From the NCBI GenBank assembly GCA_033065855.1, contig JAVXUO010002071.1, positions 1 through 64,000 of the forward strand: a stretch of DNA of 64,000 nucleotides. The letters run 5' to 3'. The notes below the pieces were generated by a model. It did no database searches. It saw nothing but the letters and a program-made list of their open reading frames with translations, and was not told where the DNA came from. This stretch comes from Escallonia rubra. Its lineage: Eukaryota > Streptophyta > Magnoliopsida > Escalloniales > Escalloniaceae. This document shows positions 24,851 to 35,751 of the stretch, piece by piece. A program made the translations under genes and the position numbers. The first letter of the stretch is position 1; each line of letters begins with the position of its first letter.

Positions 24851-27471
24851 ACACTACGATTCTCGATGCGAGCCATCCTCAAATATGTCCATCCCATTGA
24901 TTACGATGATAATGCTACTTTTTTCAACAAAAAATATTAAGAAAAAAGAAAGAAAAACCCATTTTGGAGTCCAAGTTTATCCAGTGGCATAACTGCTAGG
25001 CTCGGATCCGTTTATTTCCATTATGAATTTCATCTCTGTCCCCGTCTCCTCCTCCGGACACACCGTGATCACCGCATACATGCAGCCTTACCTTTTATAC
25101 GATCTAGAAATTGGACAAAAAGACTGAGAATTTAGAGATGCTGTAATCGAAGAACATGACTACAGTTTTTACCCAATCCGTGAAACAACTTAAACAATTC
25201 AATAGTTGGATAATGCACTTGTTTTTACCTAAAACACAGTGCTTAACGTTCTTTCTAAATGCCCTCGTTTTCATTCCTCTTTTGATCCACTTTCTTCACA
25301 GCCAAGTATGTGTCAATTTCTTTTCTCAGCATTGCTTGACAAGGTTATATAACTGCTTTAGTAATAAGACTACCCTATCCACGATTTAGGCATTGGGATT
25401 AAATGGTTCAGATCATGAGTGAACAAATGTTATAATGACCCCGTTTAAGATAACTCTAGTACCTGTCTATACATCAAACAACTTTAGTAAGTCGCAGGAA
25501 TTGAAAAAACGTACACATAAGCTTCAGCTTCGCCCTATGTCACTATGCTACTAAGCCTTAGATGAGAAATTATAAATTGATTGGGCTCTAATCCTCACTC
25601 AATCCAGTGTATGGATATCCCACATACGTATATATACACATCCATGTACAGATGTGTGTTGTAAACCATAGAGATTTTTTTAATTTGTTTTGGGGTGGGT
25701 CTCGGGTTGATCTTTGTTGAACAGGATAACATTGTTGCGGTCCCTTCTTTGACGGCTTAAGCTTTTAAGATAATTGCCAACTGAACAATTCTAATTTCTT
25801 CCACCTCCATATGAGGCATGAGGGTAAAGTGTGGCTACATATGGAGGCGTTCATTTGGTTCTATATCTTTGTGATTTAATATTAAATCTTGCTACTTTCT
25901 TTGCTCATAATTAATGTAGTATAACAGATTACGTCATTCCCTTCTTACCTATTCGAGTTGGGGATTCGCTATCATAAAATAGTAATGTTGTGAATGAAAC
26001 AAAATGAAATACGGAGTATTTTAGTTGCATGCTCTACCAACTGTGTGCCACCAAACCTACTAAGCCTGCATGTGTGATCGTTAGATCAATCAATTAGAAA
26101 CATACAAGGTGATAGTCAACTCAATGGTTTGAAGTTCTGAAGTATCAAAGATATATCAGAATTATATTTTGGTTCTTTTGAGTTAGAGTGTCTGAATCTT
26201 ATGTTTACCTCTGATAAACAAATCTACTTATAGGCTGATTGAGTATCCTATGAACTTGAGTAGAATTATTCACATTTTATCCACCATGAATATCTGTTTT
26301 TGCTTAACTGTGGTAACTGCTATTATCGCACTTTCTCTAATTAATCCGTTCCGATGTGAGAAACATTACATCAACCGACTAATAAAGCCACTACAACAGT
26401 CTGCGCGCGAATGGATGCATCATGCATTATTACTTGTTTGTATCTCTTATATATTGTATTAACCGGCAATCTTTTTTGTTCTATGCAGTATAATGTACTC
26501 GAGACTAAGCCGATAACGTAACGACTAAGATTTAACTCTGCAAGTCTTTTCAGAAGTGAGATATTTGAGTTAACGAAATTTCATGGCCGTGACATTATAA
26601 AAATAAGAAAAAAGTTGCATCATTCACAATACTTTGCATGACTTTCCAAATGCTATGCGGATATGGTTTAAAATCCCCCTCATATGAAATGTCTCGGTCA
26701 ATCCCCTTCATCTTTACAAGACACTTGCTTTGTTCTAGTCTCCATTGAAGCCAAGTTAAAGGCTGTTTAAGCTAAAAGGCATATCCAAATAGGCCCTCAC
26801 CAATTCATTCCATGATGATTATCCCAATCATATAGTATAGCTTGCATGACTTTACAAAAGCTCAAGAACATCATGAAACCCTTTTACAATTCCATAACCA
26901 CTTAATTTAATCTGGTTTTCCAGCATGCACGTGAGATTGCATCTTACCTGCACGTGCCAATAAGGCCATTAGCAGATTGAGAAAGTTCATAGTCAATAGA
27001 TCTCTAAGAGGCTGAATAATAAAGTTTCCCTCCCAATAAATCATTAAAACCCTAAACCCTTTGTTAATGTTAAATATCATGTAACACCCTTGATAAAGTC
27101 AAACTTGATATTCTGTGGGTGTCTGGTGCTTTGCCATCAAGAGTGCACTGAGAAGGTTTGACTTTAGCATAGGCACCAGACTTTGACAGAGGCATCCTAA
27201 GTTTGACCTAGAGCAAATATGGATCAAGTGGCAACCACGTAACCCAACCGTCCTCATGTGCATACCCATTAACCAATTCTTTTTGCCTTCTTCTGCTGTA
27301 TAACTCGAGTCATACCTAATGGATTTTCTCGAGGCAATTCACATGGTATAGGCCATAGGCCACAGACTACGCAGCGCCTCTGTCCTTTGGACCATTATTT
27401 GGTGTTGTGCTTACGTTATTCCTTATGCTCGGGTTTATGCAAAATGAAGGTAAAAAAATGTATGAATGTGA
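24851..27471. other. Intergenic, no gene seen
   Basis: About 2.6 kb of AT-rich sequence. Open frames are short (25156-25389, 26250-26462), with no recognisable domain or splice-linked extension. No RNA gene or clear terminal repeat was found. Confidence 0.5.
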
Positions 27472-27818
27472 ATTTTAAAAAGGCTAATTACACCTATATC
27501 CCTGAGGTTAGGGGGTAATTACAGGTAAGGACAATAGTTTGGACAAATTACACTTATGTCCGTTAATTAGACAGAATTTGAAAAACCCAAACGGTTTTGA
27601 TGAAAAGACTGTATTGCCCATCAGTTGGAACTTTTTTTTAATGCCATTAATTTATCTTTAAAGAAAAGAAAAAGAAAGATTAATGTCACTACCCCCCGCC
27701 ACCCAACCCCTATCCCCCCCAACCCAATTCTGTCTTTCATACTCCCCCGACCACCGCACCCCGTCTGCTTCCCCCTTCCTTGTCGCCGCACCACCTTCCC
27801 CCTTCTCCTTCCCCATCG

Positions 27819-28115
27819 CAGCTCACCCGCGACGACTCCTACATCTGGCCCCGACTCACCGCCTCGACCCAGTCCTCCCCAAATCCATCTTCCTTACATG
27901 CGTCCAGCGCGAGGAGGCCAAGACGATTACCATGAAGCTCTACGATACCATCTCCGAACTCACCTTTGGCATCCTGCCGAAAAATGGTTGGCCGGAGCTC
28001 TTGCCATTCATGTTTCAGTGCGTCTCCTCCGATTCACCGAAGCTACAGGAATTCGACTTCCTGATATTCGCTCAATTATCGCAGTACATCGGTGAAACCC
28101 TAATTCCACACAAAG
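27819..28115 (+). pseudogene. Captured importin-5/karyopherin beta-3-like fragment
   Basis: Importin-5 carries cargo such as ribosomal proteins into the nucleus; its N-terminal HEAT repeats bind Ran and cargo. From about 27819 one frame reads LTRDDSYIWPRLTASTQSS. After a one-base loss near 27875 the neighbouring frame reads TCVQREEAKT, KLYDTISEL, NGWPELLPFMFQC, SSDSPKLQE and QLSQYIGETL. This order and spacing match the N-terminal part of plant importin-5 (KPNB3). The bases before 27819 look like an intron end (CCCCATCGCAG), suggesting capture from genomic DNA. With 100 residues of about 1100 and a frameshift it cannot work as an importin. The frame 27683-28132 stays open as a chimeric peptide. 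Confidence 0.85.
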
Positions 28116-28144
28116 CACCTCCACGGCAATGATGACAACGTTGA

Positions 28145-28375
28145 TCGAATCCTAATTTGCGAATTAGGGTTTTGAAACCCTAATTCGCAAATTAGGGTTT
28201 TTCAATGAGAATTTGCAGATTGTAATCGCATATTGTGAATTAGGGTTTTGAAACCCTAATTAGCAAGTTAGGATTTTTCAGTGAGAAATTTGCAGATTGA
28301 GATTGATGAAATAGACTACTAGGGAACAAATCAATAATTTTAGGGTTTTCAAACCCTAATCTTTAAATTAAGCCT
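28145..28375. repeat. Short palindromic repeats inside the Pack-MULE
   Basis: Units with GAATTAGGGTTTTGAAACC and the complementary CCTAATTC recur two to three times at about 72-bp spacing, each able to fold on itself. They resemble telomere-type TTAGGG only by the AGGGTTT core, and no telomere array is present. Confidence 0.6.
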
Positions 28376-28727
28376 TGAAATCTTAATTTAAATTTTTTAA
28401 ATATATTCAGTATATACAGTACAAGGGGTAGTATCTTCATTTTAAAAATACGTATTTATGACATCATAAAAAATGTACTTTTTGGATGGAATCTTGACGG
28501 ATGGACACAGGTGATACATTTTAAAAGTGTTTGGTCACGGTATGTAGAAACTTAGTGTCCTTGACTGTAATTACTCCCTAACCTCAGGGACATAGGTGTA
28601 ATTAGCCCATTTTAAAATGGTGTGGAAGAAGCAAGTCTTGTCTTAGATTTGGTCGATTCGTGTAGTGGCATAATTTGCTGTTATTAATTTGGCTTCGATA
28701 GACACTAGAAATGGGTTGTAATTTAAA

Positions 28728-30091
28728 GGACAAATCTCAAAACTCAATTTTGAAGGTGCACCAAATAAATATCTAACTTAAAAAAAACGTATCAAATCAG
28801 TACCTCGACCTACTGATGCCGTTAAAAAGTCCAAGGGGCAACATTGTCATTATGAAAAAAAATGATATCTTAAAAACACGTGGCACTATCATAGCCGCTC
28901 GATTTTTTGTCTTTCTTAATTTAATCAAAACAAAATCTCTCTCTCTCTCTCTGACCAATCTATACCTATTACCCATCACCCCCATTACCACCATCATCCA
29001 CCAAAACCACCAGACCACGACCACCACCACTGTCGTCGCCTAACATGGCCGCCAAGCACTACGTATCACCAACGCCATCACAAACCTAATGCCACCGTCA
29101 TAAACCCATTACTTGTTACCCATCATCCCCATTACCACCATCACCCACCAAAACTACCAGACCACCACCATCACCAATACCGTAGCATAACACCGCTGTC
29201 GACCACTGCGTATCACCATCACTGCGCCAATTTGTGCCCTTACTACAATGGCGAACGACTTCCCATTCGCCTCACTGACTCACCATCGTCAAGGGACCGA
29301 CATTACCACCCTTCCTTCATATTTGTGCCACCATGGCAATGGCCACTCTTGCAACCGCGCAGTGGCATGGTAGAACCATGCCATTTGGGGCACAAGCCGG
29401 AATCGACAGCGTAAGCACCACCATCCTGTCAAGATGCGCACACCGCGATAATCACCAGCCCTTGTCACTGCCATCAATGCCCCGATCTCTGCCAACGTCG
29501 CGTCGTCAAACCATGATTAGCAATAATTGTGCCAGTTCTCAGTGTCGCGCCGGCCGAGACTCCAACGTTACAATACCATTAGAGCTCTGCCTGAAGTAGT
29601 GGCACACCTGGTCTGCCTACTCGTGGTAATTTTTTGACTGACGGCGACGACAGTCGTCTTCTCTGGCTGTTTAATTTAATTTTTTTTGTCCGGCGGTCTT
29701 CCATTCTTTGTCTCCGGTGCTATCACGTTGCCGATCTTTCCCCCTCCTTTTTCCCGTCTATATGTGCGTGTGTGGGTTGTGTGCGTGCGTGACTGTGGGG
29801 GGTGTGTGTGGAAGGAGGGGGGGTTGTGTGTGTGAATTAAAGAATAAAAAAGAGAAAAAAGAGTAATTCTGTCAAAAGGTCGGTCCACATGGCCTCATGG
29901 GCATGGTTTATATCATTTTTCATAATGACGGTCCTACCCCTCGGACTTTTTAACGGCATCCGCCATCCATCGGCCGAGATACTGATTCAATACGTTTTTT
30001 CGAAGTTAGGTACTTCTTTGGCGCACATTCAAAGTTGAGTACTAAAGTTTTACTAAATGTAAAGTTGAGAGTACAGTTTTGAGATTTGTCC
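28728..30091. mobile_element. Mutator-like non-autonomous element with long TIRs
   Basis: The left arm (28728 to about 28870) is inverted at the right end (about 29915 to 30091), with shared blocks GGACAAATCTCAAAACT and GCCGTTAAAAAGTCC. Flanking 9-mers TAATTTAAA (28719-28727) and TAACTTACA (30092-30100) match at seven of nine bases, fitting an old Mutator-type target duplication. The interior holds a CT microsatellite, two copies of a CCATTACCACCATCA-type stretch and GC-rich sequence up to about 29600. I recognise no captured gene; frames at 29232-29599 are unmatched. Confidence 0.7.
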
Positions 30092-30271
30092 TAACTTACA
30101 AGGGTGGACTTGTGTCACATACGTAGTGCAAGTGTGAGTCAAAGCAAAAGTGAGAGCATGAGAGTTGTCAAAGTGAATTTCTGTTTGATGGTAGGAGCGC
30201 AGAGGAAATGCAGGAGGCAGTGCTGAGGCCACATGTTGACTATGGTGGATACTTGCTCACCTTGTTCTTTA

Positions 30272-30856
30272 GGCTTCGTTTGACAAAACTTTTTTTTTGA
30301 TTTTTAGTTTTTAAAGAGCAGTTTAATTTTATTTTTTTATGAAAACAAGTGGGTGTTTGATAACCCTTTTTTTTTTTTTTGGTGTTTGGTAACTCTTTTT
30401 ATTTTGACTTTTTTTTTGGGTGGTTTGTAGTGGCGGTGGTGGGCCATAGCGGTGGTTGATGGTGGTGGTGGCCGGCGGTGGTCGACGGCAGGCGGTTGTC
30501 GCTGCAGTCGCCGGCAGTGGCTGCCGGCGGCTGGAGGTGGCTGTCGGTGGTGGCTACCGGCGGTGGGCGGTGGTGACCGTAGCTGGCTGCCGCCCTGTGG
30601 TGGTTGCCTGTGGCCGGAGGTGGCTGTTGGGCAGCGGTGGGCGGTGGCTGCCGGCGGTGGCCTCCGGCCAGCAGTGGGTGCGTTGTGGTGGAGGTCTCAA
30701 AAAAAAATTTAAGTGAAAAAAAAAGAGGTTTTTCCTTTTTTTTTTTTACTCTACAATTTAAAAAGTGATTTTTTAAATTGAAAAAAAATGGTTACCAAAC
30801 GCACTTTTTTTTTTTCCAATTTTCAAAACTGAAAAAAAAGAGCGTCAAACATGGCC
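30272..30856. mobile_element. MITE with GC-rich core, relative of 6366-6797
   Basis: The ends are GGCTTCGTTTGAC on the left and the complement of GGCCATGTTTGAC on the right. T-rich and A-rich arms surround a 250-bp core of GGTGGC/GGCGGT-like repeats (about 30430-30690). The plan matches the MITE at 6366-6797 with the core in the opposite orientation. The target duplication is not clear beyond TA. Long glycine/valine-rich frames here are low-complexity artefacts. Confidence 0.65.
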
Positions 30857-31053
30857 TAAATTTCCTTTTTTCTAACTTTCTTGATATAAAAAGATTGAGA
30901 AATGTTGATCTTTAAGCTTTGTTCACCTCAAGTATGATAGTACTTGTATGCAGTAAGATTATTTTGCCCATCTTAATTATAAATACCAGCCTCACCAAGT
31001 AAGAGTGAGAACAAAAATAATAATCAAAGTAGGACGTTAACCTACTTTAAAAG

Positions 31054-31474
31054 TGTTACTACTTAAATCTTGATTGGAACCACAGCTAGGAAATGAGCCT
31101 GCAAAATAGAAACACAGAGTGACCACCGGGGATGTTCCGGTGGAGGCGGCTCCGTTGCTGAAGTCAGAACAATGCTACTAGGGTAGGATTGTGAATAATC
31201 GAAAATGCACTGGGTGCTAGTGTGTGTACCTGTCCGTGTACCTGAAGATCTCGCCTCCTATATAGCTGAGCTCTAGACTCCTTTCTTCTTTAGAACTCTC
31301 TTCTGCCTGATCTTCTTGTAGAAGTGTTATATTAGGACTCTTCCTTTAGCACTTGAGTCCTTAACGGCTTCTATTACCTCCCTTAGGTTTTATCCCGTTA
31401 CAGGTTTGTTGGTCCACTCAGTCAAACATGCCACGTGTCATCAGTCGGTTGGGTGGATATATTTAGCCATATCA
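31054..31474 (-). repeat. 3' LTR of the Tat element
   Basis: 421 bp, TG...CA. It differs from the 5' LTR at three positions (near 31155, 31281 and 31468). A TATA-like CTATATAGG lies on the minus strand around 31257-31265. Confidence 0.95.
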
Positions 31475-31490
31475 TAATGCCCCCTGTCTT
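31475..31490 (-). other. Polypurine tract of the Tat element
   Basis: Directly inside the 3' LTR, the minus strand reads a purine-rich GACAGGGGGCATTA, in the right place for plus-strand priming. Confidence 0.6.
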
Positions 31491-31599
31491 TGACCGTTCC
31501 CTCAAGTGAACAGTTAAAGGCATCTAATGTAGAAAATCGACTAAATCATGTTCGGACGTTCGACTCGGACATCCTGCTCGGGAGTTCTGATTGAACATT

Positions 31600-32125
31600 C
31601 TGGTCGGGAGGCCTGCTCGGGCATCCTGGTCGGGATGCCTGCTCGGGCATCCTACTCGGGAATCCTGGTCGGGCATCCTGGTCGGGAGGCCTGCTCGGGC
31701 ATCCTGGTCGGGAGGCCTGCTCGGGCATCCGTGTCGGCATCCTGGTCGGGCATCCTGGTCGGGAGGCCTGCTCGGGCATCCTGGTCGGCATCCTGGTCGG
31801 GCATCCTGGTCGGGAGGCCTGGTCGGGAATCCCATCCTGCTTGGAGAGCCTGGTCGGGAATCCCATCCTGCTTGGAGATCCTGGTCGGGCATCCCATCCT
31901 GCTCGGGAATCCTGGTCGGGCATCCCATCCTGGTCGGGAATCCTGGTCGGCATCCTGGTCGGGAATCCTGGTCGGGAATCCCATCCTGGTCAGGCATCCT
32001 GCTCGGGAATCCCATCCTGCTCGGAAGGCCTGGTCGGGCATCCTGCTCAGAAATCCTTGTCGGGAAGCCTGGTCGGGCATCCTGCTCGGGAGGCCTGGTC
32101 GGGCATCCTGCTCAGAAGACCTGCG
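31600..32125. repeat. GC-rich tandem array, domain A (about 15-bp units)
   Basis: Units alternate between CATCCTGGTCGGGAA and GCCTGCTCGGGCA types, about 15 bp each and imperfect. Because 15 is a multiple of three, all frames on both strands stay open, giving long false ORFs. Array-forming sequence between pol and the 3' LTR is known in Tat/Ogre elements. Confidence 0.9.
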
Positions 32126-32159
32126 GTTAATCATCATGGTCTGGCCGGGTAGAATGTGC

Positions 32160-32905
32160 CTGAACACTCTGCACCGGCAATCTGCTCGGACATCCTGTTC
32201 GGGCATTCCGCTCGGGCATGCTGCACGGGCATTCCGCTCGGGCACGCTGCACGGGCATTCTGCTCAGACATACTGTTCGGGCATTCTGCACGGGCACTCT
32301 GCTCGGGCACGCTGTACGGGCATTCTGCTCGGACACGCTGCACGGGCATTCTGCTCGGGCATTCTGGTCGGGAGGCCTGCTCGGGCGCGCTGCACGGGTG
32401 CGCTGCACGGGCACTCAGCTCGGGCTCGCTGCACGGGTACTCTGCACGGGCACGCTGCTCGGGCACGCTGCTCGGGCACGCTACTCGGGCACGCTGCTCG
32501 GACACGCTGCACGGGCAGTCTGCTCGGGCATTCTGCTCGGGCGCGCTGCACGGAGGCGCTGCACGGGTGCGCTGCACGGGCACTCAGCTCGGGCTCGCTG
32601 CACGGGCACTCTGCTCGGGCACGCTGCACGGGCACGCTGCTCGGGCACGCTGCTCGCTGCACGGGCTCGCTGCACGGGCACTCTGCTCGGGCTCACTGCA
32701 CGGGCACTCTGCTCGGGCTCTCTGCTGGGGCACTCTACACGGGCACGCTGCTCGGGCACGCTGCTGGGGCACTCTGCACGGGCACTCTGCACGGGCACGC
32801 TGCTGGGGCACTCTGCACGGGCACTCTGCACGGGCACTCTGCTCGGGCACTCTACACGGGCTCTCTGCTCGGGCACTCTGCTCGGGCACTCTGTACGTGG
32901 CATTG
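32160..32905. repeat. GC-rich tandem array, domain B (about 15-bp units)
   Basis: Units read CTGCTCGGGCACGCT or CTGCACGGGCACTCT. They share the CTGSWCGGGCA core with domain A but have their own consensus, so the two domains spread separately. A single related stretch (CTGTTCGGGCAGCTTGCTCGG) at about 35789-35809 may be the seed or an escaped unit. Confidence 0.9.
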
Positions 32906-33073
32906 TGCACGTGTTCTGCCACGTGGCGGGAATCGAAACGATTGTAACGTTCCTTTACGAACCAAAATTGTGACGGTTTAAATTTGAATTTCAAATTTAA
33001 GTACTCCGAGAAATGCGCCAGTCGTGAATTGAATGTTGCCTCCTTTACAGTGGCGGTTACTCCAACTCCTTTT

Positions 33074-33082
33074 TATAAATAA
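33074..33082 (+). promoter_or_regulatory. TATA box of the Tat antisense gene
   Basis: TATAAATAA lies 149 bases before the ATG at 33231. A CT-rich stretch follows (about 33090-33175), usual for plant transcription starts. It sits between the GC-rich array and exon 1. Confidence 0.6.
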
Positions 33083-33230
33083 TTGGAGCTCCTCTCCTCA
33101 TTTGCCCCCTGCTACTCACTCTATCTCTGTTTGGCTCATCTCTAACAAGTAAGTTCTCTTTCTCATTTTCCTGTTCGGACATATCTATAACCCTTTAGTA
33201 GCTCTAAATATCGTAGAGTCTGTTTAGAAA

Positions 33231-35237
33231 ATGTCTTCATCAACTTCAAGTAGTTATTCGTCTTCTTCGAGTAGTTCGACAGAAAACGATTTAGAAAGTG
33301 ATTCAGAAAGTAGATCTTTACAAGTAGGTACTTCGACTCATAACAGTCAAGTAGGAACTTCTGCTCCCCAAACCAGCACTTCGTTCCCCCATATAGATGA
33401 TGCTCTTGGGGAAATCAAAGATGAAGCTGAAGATATGTTTGACGAAGACACTTGGTTCGCCGCAGATGAGAAGAGGAACAAGATGTCAAAAGAAAGCATA
33501 GTCTCTCTTTTGGAAGAATATCCTTTGCCTCCTCCTTTCACTGCTCGGGTTCGTGCACTCCAAGAGCCTGCCAACTATGGTACGGACTTGGAAACCAGTG
33601 TCTACGAAGGCCAGATTAAGTCTGGCTATAGAATCCCAATGCACCCCTTTGCAGTCGCCTTTTTCAACCACTATAAAATGGCGCCAGGTCAACTTGTGCC
33701 CAACGGGTGGAGGAAGCTACTTGGCTTGATTTATCTTGTGCAGACCTCAGGGTATCCAGTGACGGTCCATGACTTCATGAGGTTATACCTTGAGGTATGC
33801 TTTGTAAAGAATGTGGCCAAATGCGTTGGCTGGTATTATATTCACAACAGAATCAGAGTGATAAAGGGGGGCCCCAAATCTAACAAAGGTTGGCACTCCC
33901 GATATTTCTTCATTCAGCGGCCGAGCGGTAAATGGGAGTTCCCAAGAAAGTGGAACGGTTTCTGTAAGGATTACGAAAAGAAGGGCTTTCTGGCTCCCAA
34001 TGCTATGACAAAGAAACTGCTAGATCACATAAAGATGAGGGGTGTTCTCAATATTGATGAACCCCTTACAGATCAAGAGATGCAGCATGCGGGGCTCATT
34101 CCTCCTGCCCCCGCTATGCCTATTCCTCCAATTCCTGTTTTAGAACCTCGAATTGTTCCAAAGCCTAAGATCCGAGAACTGGCGATAGGAATATCGTCTT
34201 CTAGTACTCCAAGTCTAGGTAGAGTCTGAGGCCATGTTTATATATTTATGTCCATTCTTTTTGTGAACAAGTTATCTAACTCGGTTTCTTTTGTTTCTTA
34301 CAGAAATGGCTGGCAGAGGAGGCGGTGCTAAAGGTGACTTTATGGGATTGATGCAAAAGGCTTCGAAGGGGAAAAGGAAGGAGAGCACGGGGGAAGGTTC
34401 TTCCCTTCTTGTAAAATGGCTTCGCGCTCCTATTCCTCCAGTTGCTCCGCTTGTGGTTGAGGATATTTCGATCGACAAGGATCCAATATTTCGTCCCCGA
34501 TGGACCATTAAGAGAGGGGATTCGGGAATGCCCCACTCGCACGTCTCCGCTCAACACTTAGCTCATGGGGTGTTGCCAAGTGATAAACTCATCTTGGAAA
34601 ACCAGCCTCATGAGGCCTTTGCTATGGCACACGTCCAAGCTGCTTACAACGTAATGTCAAGCTTCTTAACCCCCAAGTCTTTTCTGAGTTGTTACTTAAA
34701 CTCTCCCCTTCCTTCTGACACTTCGCATCGTCTTCCTCTTTCTCTTGTTTTCAGGCTTACTGCTATAGCAACCAAATGCAGGACAGGTTCTCTATGGCGA
34801 TGGATGTGGCTCGCAACGCCGAAACTGATAAGAGAGCAGCTGAAGGCAAGGCTAACAAACTTGACAAGGAGGTTACGAACCTGAAGGCGGAGAATGCTGA
34901 ACTGCTTGCTAAACTCGGTCGTTCTGAAAAAATATGTGAGAAACTGAGGCATGAAAAGGCCGAGATCGGGAATAAGGCAATCCAGGCATTCCTTGATGGT
35001 ACTGCTGGCGATGAATGGCTCCGGAAGCGGACAGAAGATGGGCTTTCCATCTTTCAAGAGGGCTTCCAGAAAGCCAAGGAGTTAACGGTGGCCAAATATC
35101 CGAACCTTTTCTTGGAAGACATTGTGGTGCCCAGTTTCGACTCGCCATCGGGTGAAACTGCTGCACCTGCTGAAGCTGGAGATGCTATTTCTCCTGGGGA
35201 GAAAAGTGTCCGATCCGGGGATGTTCCTCCTTCTTAG
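33231..35237 (+). CDS. Spliced antisense gene of the Tat element (Transposase_28-like, 605 aa)
   Basis: It lies on the strand opposite gag-pol, between pol and the 3' LTR. Exons are 33231-34218, 34304-34650 and 34755-35237. Both introns (85 and 104 bp) have GT-AG ends with pyrimidine-rich acceptors (TTGTTTCTTACAG, CTTGTTTTCAG). Exon lengths of 988, 347 and 483 join in phase into 605 codons plus stop, although each intron holds stops. Residues 1-50 are Ser-rich, then acidic. About 120-245 carries PMHPFAVAFFNHY, APGQLVPNGWRKL and SNKGWHSRYFF, as in the 'putative gypsy type transposon' family (Pfam Transposase_28). About 465-510 is a coiled coil. Antisense ORFs are known in Tat elements; their function is unknown. 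I see no breaks, in contrast to gag-pol. Confidence 0.85.
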
Positions 35238-35398
35238 GGCAATCTATGATTATTCTTCTGTCAGTTTTGTAATTCCCATTCGATGTTTCCTCAGTACTTT
35301 TATTGCCTCAGAGGCTTACAAATGGAAACATTTCTTTTTACCCCTGGAGGGGTTTTGTTTTTGCATTCATGTTTTGAATCTTTCACCTTTTGCTTTGT

Positions 35399-35751
35399 TT
35401 TTACTTTGACGCGAACCCTTATCGTAAGCTAAGGGCTGGTAAAGAAACCTCGCAATCACATGGTTTTCCCGTTTCTCGGGCTAGAACTAAGTCTAGACCG
35501 TGTTAGGTAAGACTTGTGTCTTACCCTATCACATTGGGTGATATTTTGTTTTTTACTTTGACGCGAACCCTTATCGTCAGCTAAGGGCTGGCAAAGAAGC
35601 CTCGCACTCACGCTTGGCCATGTTTCGAATTAACAAAACAGGGTAGGGCGACGATTTCCCACATGGTTTTGCCGTTTCTCGGGCTAGAACTAAAGCTAGA
35701 CCGTGTTAGGTAAGACTTGTGTCTTACCCTATCACATTGGGTGATATTTTG
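35399..35751. repeat. Two direct repeats with a perfect hairpin, between convergent genes
   Basis: Unit 1 (35399-35549) and unit 2 (35551-35751) match almost fully; unit 2 has about 45 extra bases. Each ends with the hairpin GGTAAGAC-TTGT-GTCTTACC (35506-35525, 35709-35728). The pair lies just after the antisense gene's stop and before the end of pol, where two opposing transcripts would end. A role in 3' end formation is my inference. Confidence 0.7.

Larger units (their letters stand above)
27481..28608. mobile_element. Pack-MULE carrying an importin-5-like fragment
   Basis: The element is 1128 bp. Inverted repeats of about 45 bp begin (A/G)GGCTAATTACACCTAT and run through CCCTGAGGTTAGGG. 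They are flanked by a perfect 9-bp target duplication, ATTTTAAAA (27472-27480, 28609-28617). This is a Mutator-type structure without a transposase. The interior is GC-rich up to about 28130, where it carries a captured exon, then AT-rich with short palindromic repeats. Confidence 0.88.

Noticed and set aside
28145..28375. AGGGTTT-rich stretch as interstitial telomere repeat
   Set aside because: Units are not heptamers in tandem but long palindromic units that only share the AGGGTTT core.
30452..30716. Gly/Val/Ala-rich frames in the GC core of the MITE
   Set aside because: Trinucleotide-like repeats give open frames without meaning. The same applies at 6446-6704 and 15031-15289.
31548..32981. 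Open frames of up to 477 codons on both strands
   Set aside because: They follow from the 15-bp tandem repeats, whose length is a multiple of three; all frames stay open and translate to short peptide repeats. No start context or domain.
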